In this document: positions 1 through 5,574 of the stretch, one piece after another | Position numbering within the stretch: position 1 is the stretch's first letter | Layout of the letters: each line of letters opens with the position of its first letter | DNA from: a virus | Strand: one strand, 5' to 3' | Virus record (IMG/VR): IMGVR_UViG_3300044799_000332 | Span: 1 to 23,389 of that record | DNA length: 23,389 nt | Program-made: the position numbers and the translations under genes | The notes under the pieces: generated by a model | Seen by the model: the letters and a program-made list of their open reading frames with translations, nothing else | Told to the model about the DNA's origin: nothing | The model's database searches: none

Positions 1-150
1 AAGGCGTTTGTCGTATCCGGTTTATCCTGCGGAAGACATATCTATTATAGCGATTTGCGGCACGAAATGCAGTACGGACGTCCCGAAAAGGCCGAATTCT
101 AGAGCGAATCGCCGCGAACCTTCCGGATCTTCTCGTTCCGGACACTTCGT

Positions 151-231
151 ACCGATGTTTCCCGATACATCCCGATACGTCCCGCCGCCGCTCTCCATCG
201 TCCCGATGTATCCCGATGTTTCCCGATCTGT
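151..231. repeat. Two arrays of 10-bp iteron-like repeats
   Basis: The unit is CCCGAT followed by four variable bases, repeated at exactly one helical turn. The first array covers 151-180 (ACCGATGTTT, CCCGATACAT, CCCGATACGT) and the second 202-231 (CCCGATGTAT, CCCGATGTTT, CCCGATCTGT). Array starts are 51 bp apart, close to five helical turns, so all six boxes face one side of the helix. Such arrays are usual binding sites for ribbon-helix-helix or other small dimeric regulators. They lie 43-123 bp upstream of the -35 box of the gene at 321, which encodes a likely protein of that type. Confidence 0.7.
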
Positions 232-233
232 AC

Positions 234-257
234 GCGGTACGATATGCGGTACGGCCC
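234..257. repeat. 12-bp direct repeat next to the first promoter
   Basis: GCGGTACG occurs at 234-241 and again at 246-253, a 12-bp period, 17-40 bp upstream of the -35 hexamer at 274. It could be a second operator or activator site for the promoter that follows. The role is inferred only from position. Confidence 0.45.
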
Positions 258-273
258 GGTTTGCGGATCCGTC

Positions 274-302
274 TTGACTATATTAGATATATAGAGTACG
301 AT
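274..302 (+). promoter_or_regulatory. Sigma70-like promoter of the RHH-like gene
   Basis: TTGACT (274-279), a 17-bp spacer, then TACGAT (297-302). The region is AT-rich within GC-rich DNA. It lies just upstream of AGGAGG (309-314) and the ATG at 321, so the 5' leader would be very short. Confidence 0.7.
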
Positions 303-320
303 GACGGCAGGAGGCCCAAA

Positions 321-497
321 ATGCTCGATAAAACGAAATGGATCCCGCGCAACGTGCTGCTGACTCCGACACAGGTTGAGCAAATTGCCATTCTGGTGAC
401 CAAGCGCCGTCGATCGACGGGGTGCGCCGCTTCGACGCACGCCTGGCTTCGCGAAGCCGTCGAGGAGAAACTCGTCCGCGAAACCGGACGAAAATAG
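321..497 (+). CDS. Small ribbon-helix-helix-like DNA-binding protein
   Basis: A 58-aa basic protein. The start at ATG 321 is fixed by AGGAGG at 309-314, six bases upstream; an in-frame ATG at 216 lies upstream of the promoter and is not used. Residues RNVLLTPTQVEQIAILVTKR (10-29) fit a short strand followed by helix 1 of the MetJ/Arc/CopG fold. ASTHAWLREAVEEKL (37-51) fits helix 2, including the alternating hydrophobic pattern. Proteins of this type bind DNA as dimers on tandem sites, and matching 10-bp repeat arrays lie just upstream, so autoregulation or control of the next promoter is likely. The family call is by pattern only. A small unrelated helical protein remains possible. Confidence 0.65.
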   Translation: MLDKTKWIPRNVLLTPTQVEQIAILVTKRRRSTGCAASTHAWLREAVEEKLVRETGRK

Positions 498-517
498 AAA
501 AAACATCGACGATTCTC

Positions 518-546
518 TTGACACTCCTGGCTATAGCGGCTATACT
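518..546 (+). promoter_or_regulatory. Near-consensus sigma70 promoter
   Basis: TTGACA (518-523), a 17-bp spacer, then TATACT (541-546): a perfect -35, optimal spacing and a five-of-six -10. It lies 20 bp after the stop of the RHH-like gene, so the two genes at 605 and 1193 have their own strong promoter. Expected transcription starts near 553, leaving a leader of about 50 nt before the ATG at 605. Confidence 0.88.
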
Positions 547-575
547 TATACATGGAATGGAACTGAACGACGTCA

Positions 576-591
576 CCGGATCTTTATCCGG
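576..591 (+). other. Leader hairpin just before the ribosome site
   Basis: CCGGAT, loop CTTT, ATCCGG: a perfect 6-bp stem with a 4-nt loop, ending three bases before GGAG at 595-598. There is no U-run, so it is not a terminator. In the leader RNA it could protect the 5' end, hold the ribosome site open, or be bound by a regulator. Confidence 0.5.
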
Positions 592-604
592 AGAGGAGAC
601 GACG

Positions 605-1105
605 ATGGAAAATGCGATCTTGACGAAACAGACGAGCAAGGGGACCGTGGATGTCACCGCCGCGAAGCGCAACGGAATGTATATCGCCGTCGCGACGCTG
701 AACGGCAGTGAGATCGCCGCCGAGTATCCCCTCAAACTGCGAAAGTCGATCACCTCGAACGGCGTAACCTACACCCACCATATCGACACGATAGCGTTGA
801 CGACCGCCGAATACGATACGATCCGGCAGGAGATCCGCGCTATCACCGATCCCACCCCCAACCTGTGCAACGCCCGTGACCAGCTTGTCCGGCGGTATCA
901 CGGATTGATCGAGGACGCCGACGCCGAATTCGAGCGACTGCACGATGCTGAGGATCCCGGCGCCTGGGCCGCAAAGAGAAAGCGGGAGCCGGAGATCGAG
1001 GCTGCATTACAAGCGATCAAGCAATTCGACATCGATCACCCCGAAATCGTCGCCGCGATCAAGGCTGAGAGCAAAGCGAGCGCCGAACGACACATGTGGG
1101 ATTAG
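605..1105 (+). CDS. Unknown 166-aa phage protein
   Basis: I do not recognise this protein. The start at ATG 605 is chosen because GGAG (595-598) sits six bases upstream. An in-frame ATG at 557 would be almost leaderless from the strong promoter at 518-546. The first 60 residues look beta-rich and include a stretch similar to a small sheet domain (MYIAVATLNGSEIAAEYPLK). The rest is charged and helical, with many Glu, Lys, Arg and Ala and a probable coiled coil (about residues 100-166). There is no signal peptide, membrane segment or Cys cluster. It is the first gene of a two-gene plus-strand unit with a strong promoter, as expected for an early or lysogeny-expressed gene, but no function can be assigned. 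Confidence 0.75.
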   Translation: MENAILTKQTSKGTVDVTAAKRNGMYIAVATLNGSEIAAEYPLKLRKSITSNGVTYTHHIDTIALTTAEYDTIRQEIRAITDPTPNLCNARDQLVRRYHGLIEDADAEFERLHDAEDPGAWAAKRKREPEIEAALQAIKQFDIDHPEIVAAIKAESKASAERHMWD

Positions 1106-1192
1106 CCGCTAGCGACGATCGAAAGCCGATCGATACGCGACGACGACAAGATCCCGCACGATGAACGAGACGATGATGACAGGAGAGAGACA

Positions 1193-1420
1193 ATGGCGTA
1201 TATCAAGATCCATCCGCGCGGGTTCCAAAACGAATTCAGTTTCTATTCTGGCGGCGACGCCGAGATCCGAGAGGCCGAGGATATCGTCAACAACGACGTC
1301 AACGCCTACGCCGACGTCCTGCCCGAAACCCACCCCGTCGTCCGCCGGGCACTCAACGACGCGCGGATGTGGGGTTATCCGATCCAGGACATCAGCGAGT
1401 ATCCGCTAGGCAATCACTAA
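1193..1420 (+). CDS. Unknown 75-aa acidic protein
   Basis: A small acidic protein of unknown function. AGGAG at 1181-1185 sits seven bases before ATG 1193, which supports the start. It opens with a short beta-like stretch (MAYIKIHPRGFQNEFSFYSG) and continues as an acidic helical segment rich in Asp, Glu, Asn and Ala, ending YPLGNH. It follows the 166-aa gene by 87 bp with no convincing promoter between, so it is probably read from the promoter at 518-546. The bidirectional terminator at 1503-1544 ends this transcript. Small acidic early phage proteins often bind host proteins, but nothing in this sequence shows that here. Confidence 0.7.
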   Translation: MAYIKIHPRGFQNEFSFYSGGDAEIREAEDIVNNDVNAYADVLPETHPVVRRALNDARMWGYPIQDISEYPLGNH

Positions 1421-1502
1421 CCCCACCCCGGCCACCCGGAGCCTAGCCGCGCGATGAAGAGGACGCGGACGACGAGCTCATCTGATCCTCGCCTGAAAAA
1501 AG

Positions 1503-1544
1503 AAAAGCCCCCGGATCCTCGCGAAGAGGATCCGGGGGCTTTTT
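1503..1544. terminator. Bidirectional rho-independent terminator between convergent units
   Basis: Perfect 15-bp arms (1506-1520 and 1526-1540) enclose the loop GCGAA. The stem is GC-rich and flanked by an A-run at 1503-1506 and a T-run at 1540-1544, so it gives a U-tail on both strands. It lies between the stop of the plus-strand gene (1420) and the stop of the minus-strand endolysin gene (1569), exactly where two converging transcripts must end. Confidence 0.95.
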
Positions 1545-1568
1545 ATTGTCCGGACGGCGACCGAACAT

Positions 1569-2036
1569 CTATTCCCAAACGTGCGGCCAGACGAAACAAT
1601 GTCCCACCTCGACGCGGAGGATCCGTGTATTCCACGATCGGCTTCCCGGTCCGCGCCCGCCGTAGCACTCGAACGTTTCCCCGTCGTTGACGAGCCATAC
1701 GTGGCCGGTGTGATCGGTCGCCGGATCGACGAACGCGACGTAGAGTGTGGAATCGTTCTTGCGAGGCGCCGCAGCCGAGTAGGCGACCGCGCGGAGACGT
1801 TCGGCCAGGAACGCGCGCTGCATCCAGGATCCGTCCGGGAGCGCCAGGGACGGCTCGGTCGAATGATAGACGAGCCAGCGGATATACCCCGAACAGTCGA
1901 TCGAGGAGATCGACTGGAGCCGCGTGTCGAGCCGGGCCTTCGCGCCGAGTTTGTAACGGACGCCGCGAAGCTCCATCGCATGCGCCAGCGTCTGGAGAGT
2001 TTCAAGTTTGATGGGAGGGATGCCGGCGTCGATCAT
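1569..2036 (-). CDS. NlpC/P60-type cell-wall peptidase (endolysin)
   Basis: This 155-aa protein is probably the lysis enzyme that cuts peptide bonds in host peptidoglycan. The NlpC/P60 signature is clear. The nucleophile Cys48 sits in the motif IDCSG (46-50) at the start of a helix. The catalytic His112 is in GHVWLV, followed by a strand that runs into FECYGGRGPG. An N-terminal helix (about 10-25) has the usual ALELxGxxY-like form. There is no signal peptide and no separate wall-binding domain, so it needs the holin to reach the wall. ATG 2036 overlaps the holin stop by four bases (ATGA), with GGAG just upstream. It is the last gene of the minus-strand unit. NlpC/P60 enzymes are also known as tail-tip lysins, but the position beside the holin favours an endolysin. 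Confidence 0.88.
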   Translation of the reverse strand: MIDAGIPPIKLETLQTLAHAMELRGVRYKLGAKARLDTRLQSISSIDCSGYIRWLVYHSTEPSLALPDGSWMQRAFLAERLRAVAYSAAAPRKNDSTLYVAFVDPATDHTGHVWLVNDGETFECYGGRGPGSRSWNTRILRVEVGHCFVWPHVWE

Positions 2037-2488
2037 TTCGTCTCCGGATTGACGGGAGGAGCAACTTCGCTATCCGCGAAGAGCGCCCGAAGCCGATCCG
2101 GGATCATGACCCCGGATACGGACAGGTTTTCGGCGATTGACAGGCACTCAGTCAGAATCACGTAGTCGCAGAAGAACACCTTCCAGAGCGTGCCGGATCC
2201 GAGAACGTGATCGGCCAAGTTTCCGAACACGATCGAGGCGATCATCGCTAATTTGCGCTGTAATCCCAGGACCGCCACGCGGGAGGATAGCGATTGCCGT
2301 AATCCGCCTTTGATGACGCCGGTCACGACGTCGAGCGCGAAGGCGCAGAATGCGTAGCCGAGGAGATCGGTCCGTTGTGCGCCGAACGCGAACGTGAAAC
2401 CGGTCGCGACCCCGGCCAATGGCACGCCGAGCTTGTAGTGATGAGCCTCGAGGAAGGCGCTGGCGCCGAGGATTCGGTTTTGAAACAT
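2033..2488 (-). CDS. Holin, phage_holin_4 (TcdE/phi-type) family
   Basis: A 151-aa membrane protein that would form lesions in the inner membrane and release the endolysin. Hydrophobic segments lie at about 20-36, 43-60, 76-92 and 103-116. Family hallmarks are LDVVTGVIKGGL (52-63), the S-rich turn followed by GLQRKL (75-80), and the C-terminal TECLSIAENLSVSG with the proline at 130 (residues 113-130). Together these match the Pfam Holin_4 pattern (D-x-x-T-G, then K-G-x-x-R-K, then E-x-x-S-I-x-E-N). AAAGGAG upstream supports the ATG at 2488. It follows the large fibre gene by 27 bp and overlaps the endolysin start, a standard lysis cassette at the end of the late transcript. Confidence 0.9.
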   Translation of the reverse strand: MFQNRILGASAFLEAHHYKLGVPLAGVATGFTFAFGAQRTDLLGYAFCAFALDVVTGVIKGGLRQSLSSRVAVLGLQRKLAMIASIVFGNLADHVLGSGTLWKVFFCDYVILTECLSIAENLSVSGVMIPDRLRALFADSEVAPPVNPETK

Positions 2489-2515
2489 GATCGTCGGACT
2501 CCTTTCGCGGGAATA

Positions 2516-5500
2516 TTATCGTACGCGGACGATATAGCAGAGCGCGTATGACGGCGGCAAGGACGAACCCGATCCGGACGCGGCGGTGATTGAGTGGGAG
2601 TGTGAACCCCCGCTGTCTGTCGTGCCGCCGACGGAGACAAAGTGAATATGAGTGGTATCCGTGACGACATAATCGGTTCCGGCCGCAACACCGGCGCCGC
2701 CGGAGAAGGGAGTGGATGTAGCGAAAGGACCCGCTATATACGTATGCGTGTGGCTCCCGCCGCTATCCGTACTCGGAATCGCGTGAGTATGCGTCGCGCT
2801 TCCCACCGACTGCCCGACCGTGTAGGTCGAACCCGCGCCGATTATGAATTTATCCGTCAGGTTATAGGTGTCATTCGTCCCGTCGCAGAGTTGCCAGTTC
2901 CATTGCATATTTGCGACTGCGCCCGACCAAACCTTGATATCGCCGACGCGGAATCCGGTCCCTGTTTCCCGAAGTCGCCAACCCTCCGTGACGGCGACGA
3001 TCTGAACGCCCTCGTTGAGCGACTTGAGCGCGATCGGCGTATTGTCGGCGAGACCCTGTATCCCATCCGCCGCATTCGGTTGAATGGTGAGGGTATTCGC
3101 CGCGACGGATTTATCGATCTCGTAGACGCGATTGAGGACCGTCGCCGCCGAGGGCAAGGTAACGGTAATATTCCCGCCGGTCGTATCGACGATGAGGATC
3201 GCTTCGTCCGCGATCGTATACGTCGGCGTCGCATAAGTAATCGTGGTGACTTTTACGCCGAATGACCCGCCCGATTCCAGAGTCGAGAGCGGCGCCGCGA
3301 TCATTACGCCGAAATTGCCGCTGGCGAGGAGTGTAGCTTTCGTTGTCGGTTGTGCCGATTGCGAGTTGTCGCTCGCCTTAGTCTGAAAAAGAAGACCGCC
3401 GGAGAAGTTCGTGGCGTTCGTCCATTTGCTCGCGATGATGGCGGCGGGATACCACGCGAAGCTGTTCCCGGTATCGTTGTGTCGGAAAAATAGCCCCGGA
3501 TAATCGTTCGCGTTGTTCCCGGTCGGCGAGTTCTGGAGTACAAGCGTCTTCTGGATGCCCGAGTTGTACGCCTCGGCGGTATTGAGCGTGAGGGGCGATC
3601 CGGCGATCGGCGCCGTCGTGCCGAACCCGCCCTCGCCGGTCGTCGCGATCGTCAACCCCAGGCCCGTCGCCGACTTTGCCGCTGTCAGCGCCGCCGTCTC
3701 GCTCGCGCCCGATCCGTAATGCAGGACTGCACTTCCGTCATTTTGCGTCCCGAACAGCCATCCCGCGTTCGTTGCGTTCGCTTGCAGCCAGATACCGCCG
3801 TATCCATAGGTCGCGTCGGTGTTCTTGATCGCGACGAACGTCCCCGCCGCTTCGCTGCTGGAAATAACGAGCGGAGTTTTATACGAATCGTCTCCGATAA
3901 CCGGCGCCGTCGTGCCGATTCCGACCGGATCGGCGATATAGGCGCCGTAGTTATGGCTCGCCCCCGCGGTCGGCTTCGACACGTAAAGCCCGTAGGCGTC
4001 CGTAACCGTTCCGGCGCCGTTCTCGGTGATGACCGGGATGAACACCCCGGCCGCGCCCGCGAGGGTAACGCCGGTCGCCGGCTGCACGTCCGCCCCCAGC
4101 TTGGCTCCGTAAGCCCATTTGCCGGTCGTCTCGTTGACGAGAGTCGGCATATTCTGGAAGCCGAAAGTATGCTCGGTTGGGGCCGTGACGACCGCGATAT
4201 TCCGCAACCCGTAGCCGTAGTCGGGGCCTGTAAATGGCCCGTTGAGATCCAGGTAGCCGAGGGGCGCCGTTGGTCCGATCCCTACGTTTCCACCGTGATA
4301 GGGATTAAGACGAATCGGATTCGTCCCGCCCGCGTCGATCGCCAGCGCCCCTGCCGCGTTCTTGTGGATATCGGAATATTTATTGACCGCCGATTCCCAG
4401 ACCGCCTCGGCGTTCGGCGACTGTATCCGGATCGAGTCGCCGATCAGTGCCTCGCCTTTCAGTCGCGATTCACCCAGGACGTCGAGGTCGCCGGTCGCGG
4501 CGAGGCTCGTATCGGCCACCGGCGTCGCGTATTTCAAATCGAATGGCGTGCCGACTTCCAGGTCGGTGATTGCCGACCAGAATGAAACGTGAATGTTTCC
4601 CGTCGCCGGCTGAAACGTGAGGAGCTGCAGGATCTCCGATCCCCCGCCCCCGTCGTCCTGGTAGTTGCAGAATAACTGATGGACGAGGTTCCCGCCGTCG
4701 CCGATATCGGTCATGTGCGCCGAATGCGGTCCGTCAATGAAATGGCCGTTGACGACAAGAAATATTTCCGGGTTGAGTTTGACGAACGAATCCCACAACC
4801 CCTGCCCGTCATCCCCCTGCGTGTAGGTGTCGCCGAGCTTGCTTCGCGCCCCGTCCGCGTTGAGGTAGGCGTGGGTGGCGACGATGATCTCTTTGGTCGG
4901 GTTATTATTGACGATCCCCTGCGCCCATACGATATCAGCGGGGAGAATCCACCACCCAAGGCCGATGACCAGATAATTGTGTGTTCCCACCGTAAAAGTA
5001 ACGTAGAAATCGTGATCCGATCCGCCGTTATTGCCGCCGTACCAGCTTTTACCGGCGAAATACGCAGGGCCGAATTCGGCGTCATATTCGGCCCAATCGA
5101 CATAGTTCCAGGAGTCATGGTTGCCGCCGATCGGCAGGATCGGCAATCCGGCGGCCATCGCGACGGAATAGGCAGCAGCGCCGTTTGCGAATGAAGCCGG
5201 AGCATGAACGGGCGTAATGTCGCCGAGGCCTAGGACCGCTTTGATATTGAGCACCGTCTTGTTCGCGACGACCCAATCCATCATATCGTCTAGACGACCG
5301 TCGTCGCATTCGGCGCCGGTGTCGGGCACGGTAACGACCGTGAAGTCGGCTTCCTCCGATTGGCGGAATCCGGTAATCGTCCGCAGTCGTGACGTCGATA
5401 TCGACGCCGCGCCGGTATAGACGAGCGGATTGGAGAGTTTCGTGCCGGTGACAATCCCGGCGCGGATATCGACGGGGCTGTTAATGATCGTCGCGGCGCC

Positions 5501-5563
5501 GGCGTCGAGTGTCGCAATTAAAAAGAGCGCGACCGTCACGGCGCGCTCGGTAAACGTTCTCAT
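2516..5563 (-). CDS. Large tail fibre/receptor-binding protein with metallophosphoesterase domain and collar tip
   Basis: A 1015-aa protein. ATG 5563 is preferred because AGGAGGAG (5575-5568) lies directly upstream; an ATG at 5578 has no ribosome site. Residues 1-25 form a Sec-type signal (basic start, hydrophobic core, cleavage near AGA-A). Residues 75-330 are calcineurin-like: VPDTG (D81), GLGD (D115), GGNHD (N148, H149), THAY (H231) and NGH (H274). Motif I has Gly where His or Gln is usual, and the last motif lacks its second His. A shaft follows, with four copies of a GNVGIGxTAP-like repeat. The C-terminus (872-1015) is a phage collar-type domain (W-x-L-C-D-G-T-N, D-K-F-I-I-G-A-G) with four HxH motifs, ending PPSYALCYIVRVR. 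It lies between the tail hub and the holin, where receptor-binding fibres sit. Confidence 0.85.
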   Translation of the reverse strand: MRTFTERAVTVALFLIATLDAGAATIINSPVDIRAGIVTGTKLSNPLVYTGAASISTSRLRTITGFRQSEEADFTVVTVPDTGAECDDGRLDDMMDWVVANKTVLNIKAVLGLGDITPVHAPASFANGAAAYSVAMAAGLPILPIGGNHDSWNYVDWAEYDAEFGPAYFAGKSWYGGNNGGSDHDFYVTFTVGTHNYLVIGLGWWILPADIVWAQGIVNNNPTKEIIVATHAYLNADGARSKLGDTYTQGDDGQGLWDSFVKLNPEIFLVVNGHFIDGPHSAHMTDIGDGGNLVHQLFCNYQDDGGGGSEILQLLTFQPATGNIHVSFWSAITDLEVGTPFDLKYATPVADTSLAATGDLDVLGESRLKGEALIGDSIRIQSPNAEAVWESAVNKYSDIHKNAAGALAIDAGGTNPIRLNPYHGGNVGIGPTAPLGYLDLNGPFTGPDYGYGLRNIAVVTAPTEHTFGFQNMPTLVNETTGKWAYGAKLGADVQPATGVTLAGAAGVFIPVITENGAGTVTDAYGLYVSKPTAGASHNYGAYIADPVGIGTTAPVIGDDSYKTPLVISSSEAAGTFVAIKNTDATYGYGGIWLQANATNAGWLFGTQNDGSAVLHYGSGASETAALTAAKSATGLGLTIATTGEGGFGTTAPIAGSPLTLNTAEAYNSGIQKTLVLQNSPTGNNANDYPGLFFRHNDTGNSFAWYPAAIIASKWTNATNFSGGLLFQTKASDNSQSAQPTTKATLLASGNFGVMIAAPLSTLESGGSFGVKVTTITYATPTYTIADEAILIVDTTGGNITVTLPSAATVLNRVYEIDKSVAANTLTIQPNAADGIQGLADNTPIALKSLNEGVQIVAVTEGWRLRETGTGFRVGDIKVWSGAVANMQWNWQLCDGTNDTYNLTDKFIIGAGSTYTVGQSVGSATHTHAIPSTDSGGSHTHTYIAGPFATSTPFSGGAGVAAGTDYVVTDTTHIHFVSVGGTTDSGGSHSHSITAASGSGSSLPPSYALCYIVRVR

Positions 5564-5574
5564 TCTTCTCCTCC

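Larger units (their letters stand above)
1..320. other. Gene-poor control region upstream of the plus-strand cluster
   Basis: No reading frame here has a ribosome site and family resemblance that would support a gene. The stretch holds two clusters of 10-bp direct repeats (151-180 and 202-231), a 12-bp direct repeat (234-257), and a sigma70-like promoter (274-302) that serves the gene at 321. Near the left edge, CTATTATAG at 42-50 is a small palindrome that offers a weak -10 element on either strand. I see no good -35 partner, so a promoter reading leftward out of the window is only possible. Confidence 0.6.

Noticed and set aside
1454-1690. Small plus-strand frame across the terminator
   Set aside because: It runs through the terminator stem and into the antisense of the endolysin; no ribosome site.
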